Below, in pieces: positions 1-5,440 of a stretch of DNA of 8,413 nucleotides; positions within the stretch are counted from its first letter, which is position 1, and every line of letters starts with the position of its first letter. The DNA is taken from positions 1 through 8,413 of the forward strand of contig JACKCT010000044.1 of NCBI GenBank assembly GCA_020633895.1, written 5' to 3'. This DNA is from Deltaproteobacteria bacterium. GTDB lineage: Bacteria; Lernaellota; Lernaellaia; JACKCT01. The position numbers and the translations under genes are program-made. The notes beneath the pieces are model-generated. The model saw only the letters and a list, made by a program, of their open reading frames with translations. It made no database searches and was not told the origin of the DNA.

Positions 1-34
1 CCCTGCCTCCGTCGACCCTTCGGTCCCGCGCGCC

Positions 35-874
35 ATGAAGATCGCGTTTTTCGCGGTTCTGTTCGCCGTCACGCTGGGCGGCGCCGCCCTGATGCAAAAC
101 CAGATCGATCTGTACGACGTGCATCTGGTGCGGGCCGACGCGCCGCCGATCATCGCGAACGCCCTGGCGGGCACGAAGATGCTGGTGCTCGCGGACCTGC
201 ATGTCCGGGACCGGGCGCCGAACTTCGGGCCGCGGGAGCGCTTTATCCTCAAAACCATCGACGAGACCGACCCGGACACCATCCTCATCGTCGGCGATCA
301 TTTCCCCTTCACCCGATCCATCGAGCCGTCGTTGGAATTTTTCGAGGCGCTACGCTCGGATCGGAACATCTACGCCGTGCTCGGCGATCACGAGTACCAC
401 GGGGCGCGCAAGAGCTGTGTCTATTGCCACGCGCCGGGCGACGACACATGGAGCGTGCGCGAGGATCTGGCGGTGAAGATGCTGCGGGATCAGGTGGTGA
501 CGATCAGCGGACCGACGGGGACGAAGGTGGACATCTGGGGCGGGGACGTGAAATCTTCGCCGGATTTGTCGTGGACGAAGGTGACGCCCCCCGATCGACC
601 GGTCATCGCCATGACGCATTTTCCCGAAGCCTTCGATGATTACGCGGACGCGGGAGCGGACCTGATGCTCGGCGCCGATACCCACGGCGGGCAGATGATC
701 GCGCCGCACATTTTTTACGAATGGCTGCTGGGCCCCCGGCGGGCTCACTATCTGGCGGGGCGGTTCACGCGGGGCAAGTCGGTCCTGTGGGTGACGAAGG
801 GCGTCGGCTGGTCCATCCTGCCCTTGCGCCTGGGCGTCAAGCCGGACATCCTGCTTTTCGATTTCACCAAATAA
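35..874 (+). CDS. Membrane-anchored metallophosphoesterase (calcineurin-like, YkuE-like)
   Basis: This 279-residue protein has the ordered motifs of a binuclear-metal calcineurin-like phosphoesterase: D54-L-H56, G87-D88, G117-D-H-E120, H195 (MTHFPE) and the GADTHGGQ block at 213-220. Such enzymes hydrolyse phosphomono- or phosphodiesters; the substrate here cannot be read from sequence. Residues 4-20 are hydrophobic, giving a signal anchor or uncleaved signal peptide, so the catalytic domain probably faces the periplasm, as in YkuE-type proteins. Two metal-site positions are atypical: Asp replaces Asn in the usual GNHE, and Asp215 stands where GHTHGGQ has its first His. A C128-x-x-C131-H motif lies in an insertion after GDHE. 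The reading frame is open to the window edge and there is no convincing ribosome site before the ATG. That ATG was chosen because it directly precedes the hydrophobic segment; a start further upstream is possible. Confidence 0.85.
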   Translation: MKIAFFAVLFAVTLGGAALMQNQIDLYDVHLVRADAPPIIANALAGTKMLVLADLHVRDRAPNFGPRERFILKTIDETDPDTILIVGDHFPFTRSIEPSLEFFEALRSDRNIYAVLGDHEYHGARKSCVYCHAPGDDTWSVREDLAVKMLRDQVVTISGPTGTKVDIWGGDVKSSPDLSWTKVTPPDRPVIAMTHFPEAFDDYADAGADLMLGADTHGGQMIAPHIFYEWLLGPRRAHYLAGRFTRGKSVLWVTKGVGWSILPLRLGVKPDILLFDFTK

Positions 875-903
875 CAAAACCGCCACCCCTTTCGGGATGG
901 CGG
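869..903 (-). terminator. Intrinsic terminator for the 935-2269 lipoprotein gene
   Basis: The arms CCGCCA (880-885) and TGGCGG (898-903) pair, with a further CCC:GGG inside one mismatch and a four-base TTTC loop. Read on the minus strand, the hairpin is followed directly by a T-rich run (TTTTGTTATTT, 869-879), the normal layout of a Rho-independent terminator. It lies 32 bases past the minus-strand stop codon and 5 bases past the stop of the convergent phosphoesterase gene. On the plus strand no T-run follows, so it mainly serves the minus-strand gene. Confidence 0.75.
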
Positions 904-934
904 CTGTCGGCCCCGGCGTTCGCACCCCGGCTCG

Positions 935-2269
935 TTATTCCAAGTCGAAAACGAACGTCTGTTGGTCCTTGTCGGCGGGAGCGAAGGCGTCATCGGCCAC
1001 CATGGCGATGACATACGCCCGCGTGCCGTCGTTGCTGACGAACACGTAGTCACCGTTGATTTCGTAGTCATTGCTCTCGCCTTCATACAAAGGCAGCTTC
1101 CAATGGTGCGTCTTGGTCAGCAGGTCCGGGTCGAAGGCCATGATGTCCCTCGAGTTGTAAGGCGACCCCACCGCTTTATCCAAAATCGCGACGATGGCGC
1201 CGTCGGAGGCCGGCGACACATCCAACTCGGTCAGCTCATCGGCCCCGTCCTCGGTCAGGTCGCCGATGTACCCGATGTCCGTTTCCTGATCGTCCGTCGA
1301 GGTGAAGATGTGCATGCATCGGGTGTAGAGGCGCTTGCCGTCCGGCGCGATCCAGATTTTCGCGCAAAAGTTATACTCGCCGTGCTTGGGCTCGTCGTAG
1401 AGATAGGCCGCCGTCCCGGTCGTCACCGAAAACTTCGAAATGCCTCGCGGCCAGTTTTCGACCTCGGTCGTATAAAGCCAGTCCAGATTCGGATGGAGTT
1501 TGGCCTTGGATTGCTGACGGATGTCCTTCGAGCCGGTGTGCAGGGTTTCGGTCCCGTCGCTAATCTTGATGCACACAATTCTCGTCCACCCGTCCAGAGT
1601 CGGAAATCCGTAGATATAATCCTGGGCAAGCACGATGTCGCCCAGATCCTTGGTGGGCGTGAAGGTGTCCTCGACCTTCATTTCGACCAGATCCACGTAC
1701 GAAATCAGATCCCCGTGATTGACGGCGGCGTGTTTGCCGTCGGGACTGACCGAAATGCTGATCGGTTTCTCGTCGAGCGCCACCGACGAGGCCGCATTCG
1801 TCTCGAAATCGAGCGTCACAACCGCGTTGGTCGGGTGGTGAGCGGCAATCACCGCCCGATCCAGGAAGCGGCTGTATTCGGCGTCCGTGACATCGAAGTC
1901 GAGACCATAGTTTTCCACGAACGTGTCGTCATCGTCGCCGGTATCGTCGTCACCGGTGTCGTCGTCACCGGTGTCGTCGTCACCGGTGTCGTCATCGGTC
2001 GTGTCGTCATCGGTGTCGTCATCGGCCGTGTCGTCATCATCGACTGTATCATCGTCGTCGGCCGTATCGTCGTCGGCCGTGTCGTCGTCATCATCATCCG
2101 CATTGTCGTCATCGTCGTCGTCACTGGTGAAGGCTGTGGAGTCATCGTCGTCGGAAAAGGCCCGAGTGGCCCCGTCATCGTCGTCATCGCCGCAGGCCGA
2201 TACAAAAAGATGCAACGCCGCCAGCACGGCAACCGCCGCCACCCAAATCAGATATTTACGTCCAAACAT
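935..2269 (-). CDS. Asp-linker lipoprotein with beta-propeller-like domain (paralogue 1)
   Basis: Product of 444 residues, function not recognised. Residues 1-26 form a lipoprotein signal peptide (FGRK, hydrophobic core, lipobox V23-S-A-C26). Residues 28-116 are an acidic low-complexity linker of Asp runs broken by Thr, Gly, Ala and Ser, including repeated TGDDD units. From about 126 follows a globular domain with short repeats resembling YVTN/WD-type propeller blades, such as SVSPDGKHAAVNHG (173-186), LHPNLDWLYT (258-267) and APDGKRLYT (308-316). It has DAEYS at 129-133 and cysteines 302 and 318. The start is the internal ATG at 2269, not the in-frame one at 2386, because GGGGGAG precedes it by about five bases and the lipoprotein signal begins there. 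It is homologous to the genes at 2441-3673 and 5441-6742. It is probably an envelope protein, outer-membrane or surface; a binding or sensing role would be a guess. Confidence 0.85.
   Translation of the reverse strand: MFGRKYLIWVAAVAVLAALHLFVSACGDDDDDGATRAFSDDDDSTAFTSDDDDDDNADDDDDDTADDDTADDDDTVDDDDTADDDTDDDTTDDDTGDDDTGDDDTGDDDTGDDDDTFVENYGLDFDVTDAEYSRFLDRAVIAAHHPTNAVVTLDFETNAASSVALDEKPISISVSPDGKHAAVNHGDLISYVDLVEMKVEDTFTPTKDLGDIVLAQDYIYGFPTLDGWTRIVCIKISDGTETLHTGSKDIRQQSKAKLHPNLDWLYTTEVENWPRGISKFSVTTGTAAYLYDEPKHGEYNFCAKIWIAPDGKRLYTRCMHIFTSTDDQETDIGYIGDLTEDGADELTELDVSPASDGAIVAILDKAVGSPYNSRDIMAFDPDLLTKTHHWKLPLYEGESNDYEINGDYVFVSNDGTRAYVIAMVADDAFAPADKDQQTFVFDLE
1922..2188 (-). repeat. Asp-rich low-complexity coding repeat (linker of paralogue 1)
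   Basis: This stretch encodes residues 28-116 of the lipoprotein and consists largely of GAC/GAT codons (GTC/ATC as read on the plus strand) with interspersed Thr, Gly, Ala and Ser. It is the longest of the three acidic linkers in the window. GAC and GAT are mixed irregularly, so the amino-acid pattern is more regular than the DNA. Confidence 0.9.
1943..1987 (-). repeat. Three tandem 15-bp units encoding T-G-D-D-D
   Basis: Units at 1943-1957, 1958-1972 and 1973-1987 read GTCGTCGTCACCGGT on the plus strand. The second and third are identical and the first differs at one base. A shorter 12-base variant precedes them (1931-1942) and degenerate variants follow. The period is a multiple of three, so copy-number change would lengthen or shorten the linker without a frameshift. 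Confidence 0.85.
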
Positions 2270-2318
2270 TTTTCTCCCCCGAAGAAAATCCGGTAACAGA
2301 ACACACGTCGGCAAAAGT

Positions 2319-2376
2319 GATTTCCCTGGCCATTCGAAATTTGCCCGGACGATGACGTTTGCATGGCCCGGGAATC
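2319..2376. repeat. Imperfect inverted repeat upstream of paralogue 1
   Basis: The arms 2319-2333 (GATTTCCCTGGCCAT) and 2363-2376 (ATGGCCCGGGAATC) are inverted copies with one mismatch and one extra base, 29 bases apart. They lie in the 171-base gap between two same-strand lipoprotein genes, 50-107 bases upstream of the start at 2269. An operator or leader structure is possible, but nothing in the sequence identifies a regulator. Confidence 0.4.
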
Positions 2377-2399
2377 GTCTCCACATAAGGGTGAAGGCG

Positions 2400-2426
2400 A
2401 CCGCCGAGGCACGGGACCCCGGCGGT
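2400..2426 (-). terminator. GC-rich hairpin after paralogue 2; candidate terminator without T-run
   Basis: ACCGCCGAGG (2400-2409) pairs with CCCCGGCGGT (2417-2426) over ten positions with one G-T, around a seven-base loop. It starts about 15 bases after the minus-strand stop at 2441-2443. No T-tract follows on the minus strand, so it is not a textbook intrinsic terminator. It may slow polymerase, protect the 3' end, or separate the two lipoprotein transcripts. Confidence 0.45.
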
Positions 2427-2440
2427 GAATTCGTTGTCGA

Positions 2441-3673
2441 TTAGGGTTGGATATCGTAGACGAGAAGGCGGTAGTCGTTGCCCGTCAGACCCGCCTCCTC
2501 TTCCACCTGGGCGATGACATAAAGGGTGGTTCCCCCGTTGTCCACGAAGATGAACCGTCCGTCCAGATCGTAGTCCGTGTTGTCCACTTCCACCGACGGC
2601 AGTTGCTGTTTACCCAGATAGGCCAGCGTCGCCGAGTTGTAGGCTTTCACCCACGTCTTCTTGTTGCCCGCCACGAAACCGATTTCCTCCAGGGCGTACA
2701 ACGTGTCCTTCGTCGGCGAGAACGCCAACTGCGTCGTGGTCTCGTCGTTGTCGTCGTAAGTGTCGAGCAGACCCGCGTAGGTCATGTCCTTGTCCGGATC
2801 TCCCGAGGAGGTGAACGTCCGACCGCATTTGGTGAAGATGCGCTCACCGTCCGGATCGAACCACACGTCACCGCAGATCGGGTATTCGCCGTGGTAAGGC
2901 GAATCGTCGACATAGGCGGCGGTGCCGGCGACGATGTCGTATTTCTCGAAATCGCTCGGGGTCTCGTCCGTGTCCGCGGTGTAGATCCAGTCACCGTTCG
3001 GATGCAGCCGCCCACGGGACTTGTAGCGCAGCAGCTCCATTGCCTCGCCCGTGTGCTCGGTCTCGGTCTTGTCACTGATCTTCAGGCAGATCAGATGCAC
3101 CCAATCGCCGACGATCGGGATGCCGTAGATGTACGAATCGGCCAGAATCACGTCGCCGATGGTGGTCGACGGCTTGAAGCTCTCCTCGATCGATTCGTCC
3201 GCCAGGTCGACATAGGAAATGTTATCGCCGTGGCTGACGGCCGCGTAGGCTCCGTTCGGGCTGACGGACACGTCGGTCGACGAGTAGGGCAGCGTCACGG
3301 ATTCGGCGCCGCCGGAGTCGCCGTTGACGAGGAAGAGTCGGTTTTTCGGCTCGGAGCTCACGGCGATGATGCGATCCGAGCCCCGGCTGTACTCGGCGTC
3401 CGCAACGCGGAATTCCAACAGATGGGAGGTCGACAGACTCATGTGGAAGTCGCCGTCGGCATCGTCGTCGTCGTCATCCGAATCGTCATCGTCATCGTCG
3501 TCGTCCGCATCGTCATCATCGTCGTCGTCGACCGGGGGGACCACGTCGTCGTCGTCCGAGGACGTGCGAGCGACATCGTCGTCATCGTCGCCGCCGCAAG
3601 CCGACACCTGCGCGCCGAAGATCAAAAGGGTCGTTAAAAGCAGGATGGCAAGAACACTTTTTCGTGGAAACAT
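2441..3673 (-). CDS. Asp-linker lipoprotein with beta-propeller-like domain (paralogue 2)
   Basis: Product of 410 residues, same family as the genes at 935-2269 and 5441-6742; function not recognised. The signal peptide ends at lipobox V23-S-A-C26. Residues 29-75 are the shortest acidic linker of the three, made of Asp runs of up to eight with single Ala or Ser breaks. The globular domain has ADAEYS (91-96), SVSPNGAYAAVSHGDNISYVDL (split across 136-157), LHPNGDWIYTADTD (223-236) and PDGERIFTKC (274-283). Cys267 and Cys283 match the conserved pair, and Cys196 is shared with paralogue 1 only. The ATG at 3673 is preferred over the one at 3730 because AAGGGGG lies about six bases upstream and the lipoprotein signal begins there. 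The next same-strand gene starts 171 bases beyond its stop, with a hairpin between. A secreted, lipid-anchored envelope protein is likely; ligand or partner is unknown. Confidence 0.85.
   Translation of the reverse strand: MFPRKSVLAILLLTTLLIFGAQVSACGGDDDDDVARTSSDDDDVVPPVDDDDDDDADDDDDDDDSDDDDDDADGDFHMSLSTSHLLEFRVADAEYSRGSDRIIAVSSEPKNRLFLVNGDSGGAESVTLPYSSTDVSVSPNGAYAAVSHGDNISYVDLADESIEESFKPSTTIGDVILADSYIYGIPIVGDWVHLICLKISDKTETEHTGEAMELLRYKSRGRLHPNGDWIYTADTDETPSDFEKYDIVAGTAAYVDDSPYHGEYPICGDVWFDPDGERIFTKCGRTFTSSGDPDKDMTYAGLLDTYDDNDETTTQLAFSPTKDTLYALEEIGFVAGNKKTWVKAYNSATLAYLGKQQLPSVEVDNTDYDLDGRFIFVDNGGTTLYVIAQVEEEAGLTGNDYRLLVYDIQP
3449..3589 (-). repeat. Asp-rich low-complexity coding repeat (linker of paralogue 2)
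   Basis: This stretch encodes residues 29-75, Asp runs of 5, 4, 7, 8 and 6 separated by short Ala, Ser or Val/Pro-containing breaks. Unlike the other two copies it has no Thr-Gly-Asp units, so the linkers have diverged in composition as well as length. Confidence 0.9.
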
Positions 3674-3885
3674 CGTTTTCCCCCTTACAGGTTTCCACAA
3701 CAATTTGCCCCATGGAATTTGAATGTTCAATCAAAGATTACTCGATCAATTAAGTAGAGTTTATCCTGTCCACCAAGGCCCGACTCGTCCCCGAAACCCC
3801 CGCGCCAAAAACCATGTCGCCGGATATCAATCCGCAACAGTGTTTCGATTTTAAATTACTACTCCTAAGAAAATAACTTCAAACT

Positions 3886-3894
3886 TTATCCACA
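3886..3894 (+). promoter_or_regulatory. DnaA-box-like 9-mer (TTATCCACA)
   Basis: TTATCCACA matches the strict DnaA box consensus TTATNCACA exactly and lies in an AT-rich stretch. I found only this one perfect copy in the gap; nearby sequences such as TTATCCTGT (from 3761) are poor matches. One box does not make an origin, and no dnaA, dnaN, gidA or parAB gene is present. It could be a DnaA-responsive regulatory site, a titration site or chance. Confidence 0.35.
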
Positions 3895-4127
3895 GCGCCT
3901 ATTTGCCACCCCTGATGGGACTCCTTGCCCGCCGGACACCCTTCGGAAAAATCTTGCTGAAAATCAATATGTTTTACAAAATCACGGAGTTTAAATTCGC
4001 GCGATATTTCTTCACCCGAAAATATTCCGCCAGAAATAGCTACAAATAAAACATACTTTCATCCATTAGTTTTCCAACCTATTGGACCAAACATTCCTTT
4101 ATTGTGTGGTTATTTTCACATCGAAAT

Positions 4128-4182
4128 GACCGCCGGTCTGTTAGGATGGCTCTTGTCAATGGCGGTCCTCTTTCAGACCGCC
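4128..4182 (+). promoter_or_regulatory. Competing stem-loops in the leader of the 4271-5323 cluster
   Basis: GACCGCC occurs at 4128-4134 and again at 4176-4182, with its exact complement GGCGGTC at 4161-4167 between them. The middle arm can pair with either flank, giving two mutually exclusive seven-base-pair stems; the downstream stem has an eight-base loop. GGTCTG (4135-4140) can also pair with CAGACC (4174-4179). Interchangeable stems upstream of a gene resemble attenuator or switch leaders. No known riboswitch class is recognised, and an operator formed by repeated GACCGCC sites is an equal alternative. Confidence 0.4.
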
Positions 4183-4232
4183 GATCGATTCGGGGCGCGG
4201 AAAAATCCGATAAAAAGACCCGCCCGACGCCC

Positions 4233-4267
4233 TCCGGGGCCACCCCCCCGGAAGAAAGGTCACTTTC
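4233..4267 (+). promoter_or_regulatory. Hairpins abutting and covering the ribosome site of the 4271 gene
   Basis: TCCGGGG (4233-4239) pairs perfectly with CCCCGGA (4246-4252) around a six-base loop and has no T-run after it. It is followed by a smaller hairpin, GAAAG (4254-4258) with CTTTC (4263-4267), that contains the only purine-rich Shine-Dalgarno candidate before the ATG at 4271. The strong stem next to the ribosome site suggests control of translation or mRNA stability, but the five-base stem is weak by itself. Confidence 0.4.
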
Positions 4268-4270
4268 AAG

Positions 4271-4495
4271 ATGTACTCCTGGCTGATCCCCATCGTCGTC
4301 GCCATGAGCGCCGGTGCTTGGAACGCCGGATCCACCATCCCCGGCAATGTGCAGGTCGCCTTTGCCATCCTGGCGATCGTCACCCTGGCGTTTGCCTGGT
4401 CTTTGATCGTCGACTTTCGCCGCGCGGAAACCACTTCGCCCCTGTCGCTCGACAACGCCCCCGTTTCGCCCCGTTCCCGTCAATCCTCGCGCTAG
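4271..4495 (+). CDS. Small two-helix membrane protein, unknown function
   Basis: This 74-residue product is not recognised. Two hydrophobic stretches are visible, about residues 4-17 and 27-47, joined by a short Gly/Asn/Ser loop. The second ends in D-F-R-R and is followed by a polar Ser/Pro/Arg tail (51-74), probably cytoplasmic by the positive-inside rule. A purine-rich GAAAGG lies about 11 bases before the ATG, rather far, so translation may be modest or controlled by the leader hairpins. It is the first gene of a same-strand series with the DUF1328 gene (108-base gap) and a secreted protein. Together with the common downstream terminator this suggests co-transcription and an envelope role. 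Larger overlapping frames here have arginine-rich, unlikely compositions, which favours this frame, but coding status is inferred from hydrophobicity and position. Confidence 0.6.
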   Translation: MYSWLIPIVVAMSAGAWNAGSTIPGNVQVAFAILAIVTLAFAWSLIVDFRRAETTSPLSLDNAPVSPRSRQSSR

Positions 4496-4570
4496 CGTTC
4501 CCCCGGGCCGACGTCCGCCGATCCGACGGGCGTCGACGCGGCGCAACGACGCGCCATTGCATTGATTTGA

Positions 4571-4596
4571 GAGGTCCATGACCTCCGTGAAAGGAG
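4571..4596 (+). promoter_or_regulatory. Hairpin next to the Shine-Dalgarno site of the DUF1328 gene
   Basis: GAGGTC (4571-4576) and GACCTC (4580-4585) form a perfect six-base-pair stem with a CAT loop. The same CTCC bases (4583-4586) could instead pair with GGAG (4593-4596) of the strong AAGGAGAT ribosome site before the ATG at 4604. One arm therefore either closes the upstream hairpin or masks the ribosome site. The masking pairing is only four base pairs. Confidence 0.35.
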
Positions 4597-4603
4597 ATAT
4601 GCC

Positions 4604-4780
4604 ATGCTTTCTTGGGCTCTGACATTTTTGGTCATCGCCATCATCGCCGGTGTTCTGGGTTTCGGCGGCATCGCCGCGGCCTCGGCCGGCATCGCGAAGA
4701 TCATCTTCTTCATCTTCCTGATCGCTTTCATCATCGCCGTGATTTCCAATGCCATACGGGGCCAAGCCCCCAAGGTCTGA
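4604..4780 (+). CDS. ytjA: DUF1328/UPF0391 small membrane protein (YtjA family)
   Basis: This 58-residue protein begins [20 protein letters not shown] and continues with a Gly/Ala-rich [16 protein letters not shown] segment, then a second hydrophobic helix to about residue 47. This is the arrangement of the DUF1328 family, whose E. coli member YtjA is 53 residues long: a Trp near position 4, an LVI-A-LGFGG hinge, an A-G-x-A-K-I-x-F entry to helix 2, and a short basic tail. Members are inner-membrane proteins of unknown biochemical role. The ATG is preceded by AAGGAGAT at good spacing, the strongest ribosome site in this cluster, and the length fits the family. Neighbours on the same strand are another small membrane protein and a secreted protein, which fits an envelope-associated operon. 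Confidence 0.9.
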   Translation: MLSWALTFLVIAIIAGVLGFGGIAAASAGIAKIIFFIFLIAFIIAVISNAIRGQAPKV

Positions 4781-4799
4781 ATCGGGAGGCTCACGCGTT

Positions 4800-4823
4800 G
4801 AGGGGCCGAACCATCGGCCCTTC
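4800..4823 (+). other. Stable intercistronic hairpin without T-run
   Basis: GAGGGGCCGA (4800-4809) pairs with TCGGCCCTTC (4814-4823) over ten positions with one G-T, around an ACCA loop. It lies 20 bases after the DUF1328 stop and 50 bases before the next ATG. The lack of a T-run argues against an ordinary intrinsic terminator. A 3'-end stabilising or processing hairpin that sets different levels of the flanking genes is more plausible. Confidence 0.55.
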
Positions 4824-4873
4824 CGCCGACAACCCGTATTCGCTGTTCATCCATGAAAAAGGGAGCAACCCAA

Positions 4874-5323
4874 ATGTTGAAATCCACAAAAATTCTGCCG
4901 GCCGCCACCCTGGCCTTTTCGATGTTCGTCGCCGTCCCCACCGTCGTTCAGGCGGAGGAGATGTCGACCACGCAAGCCAACACCGTCGATGACGAGCAGT
5001 TGGCCACCACCATCCGCACCCACGTCTTCCTCGAGGATCAAAACAAGGTCCTGACCGTCAAGGACGAGAAGACCGGGCAGAACCTGAAGCTGTCGCTGGA
5101 CGACATCGACGGCGACCACCATCTGCTCGCGCCGGGCAAATACGTGAAGTCGGCCGAGTTCACCGGTCCCAACGGGGAAGACTACACGCTCGACTTCTGG
5201 GTCGAGGGCCAGCAGCGCAAAGAGCTCAAAGTGACCAACGTGGACATCCGCGAGGTCGACGGAGTGGAGCGCTATGAGTGGTCCGAGAAAGACGGGGTCA
5301 TTCACCGGATGGATAAGAAATAG
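4874..5323 (+). CDS. Small secreted (periplasmic) protein, unknown function
   Basis: The product is 149 residues with an N-terminal signal peptide: K3 and K6, hydrophobic core 8-23, and a likely signal peptidase I site after V-Q-A27. There is no lipobox, so the mature protein of about 122 residues should be soluble. It is rich in Lys, Asp and Glu, has no cysteine, and looks compact and beta-rich (for example KVLTVKDEKTGQNLKLSLDD at 58-77, YTLDFWVEG at 104-112). No family is recognised. The ATG at 4874 is chosen over the in-frame ATG at 4853: AAAGGGAG sits 9-12 bases before the former, and the latter would add a polar stretch before the signal and lacks a ribosome site. It is the last gene of the cluster that begins at 4271 and ends at the terminator at 5372-5407. 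Confidence 0.75.
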   Translation: MLKSTKILPAATLAFSMFVAVPTVVQAEEMSTTQANTVDDEQLATTIRTHVFLEDQNKVLTVKDEKTGQNLKLSLDDIDGDHHLLAPGKYVKSAEFTGPNGEDYTLDFWVEGQQRKELKVTNVDIREVDGVERYEWSEKDGVIHRMDKK

Positions 5324-5371
5324 GTCTCAAGTCGCTCCTTGCGGCGAATTGATGGCGTTCTCTATGCTTCA

Positions 5372-5407
5372 CGCGGGTCCGAAACGGGCCCGCGCTTTTT
5401 CTTGTTT
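5372..5407 (+). terminator. Strong intrinsic terminator of the 4271-5323 cluster
   Basis: CGCGGGTCCG (5372-5381) and CGGGCCCGCG (5385-5394) form a ten-base-pair stem with one G-T and an AAA loop, followed by CTTTTTCTTGTTT (5395-5407). It begins 48 bases after the stop of the secreted-protein gene and also separates it from the convergent minus-strand lipoprotein gene ending at 5441. A second, weaker hairpin (CCCGG/CCGGG, 5421-5436) lies just past the minus-strand stop but has no T-run. Confidence 0.9.
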
Positions 5408-5440
5408 CGGCGTGTCGTAACCCGGCTCCGACCGGGAAGC

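Larger units (their letters stand above)
3674..4270. other. AT-richer intergenic region between divergent genes
   Basis: No convincing gene is visible in these 597 bases. By hand count 3721-4140 is about 42% GC, and the 60-base blocks at 3841-3900 and 3961-4080 are near 33%, far below the coding regions. It separates a minus-strand lipoprotein gene from a plus-strand cluster, so both promoters should lie here, though no clear -35/-10 pair stands out. Contents include a dyad at 3719-3730 (TTGAA-TG-TTCAA), a small hairpin at 3821-3834 (CGGAT-ATCA-ATCCG), a perfect DnaA-box-like 9-mer at 3886-3894, an AT-rich inverted repeat at 4004-4025 (ATATTT/AAATAT), and structured leader elements from 4128 on. 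Confidence 0.8.

Noticed and set aside
962-2296. A 444-codon open frame on the plus strand, antisense to the first lipoprotein; similar long antisense frames at 2447-3637 and 5339-6718.
   Set aside because: They mirror the lipoprotein genes. Their Val/Ile- or Arg-rich composition is what GTC/ATC repeats and high-GC DNA give when read backwards, and they have no signal peptide, family motif or good ribosome site.
1923-2444. Serine-rich frames (S-S-S-P-V repeats) over the Asp tracts, also at 3324-3722 and 6195-6791.
   Set aside because: These are another reading frame of the same GTC/ATC repeat and do not extend into any recognisable domain.
3969-4049. A 26-codon frame in the AT-rich gap encoding a basic, aromatic peptide starting MFYKITEFKF.
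   Set aside because: No ribosome site precedes it and its composition follows from AT-rich DNA. Chance is the simplest explanation, though a microprotein cannot be excluded.
4082-4116. Candidate sigma-70 promoter for the 4271 cluster (TTGGAC with TGTGGT or TATTTT downstream).
   Set aside because: With 17-base spacing the -10 matches only three of six positions, and the better -10 is 23 bases away. Not strong enough to list.
3674-4270. The gap as a replication origin.
   Set aside because: Only one strict DnaA box was found, and none of the genes usually next to bacterial origins is present.
4079-4941. Minus-strand frames across the small membrane-protein cluster.
   Set aside because: They are Arg/Gly/Asp-rich shadows. 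The plus-strand frames have membrane helices, a recognisable DUF1328 protein, a signal peptide and ribosome sites.
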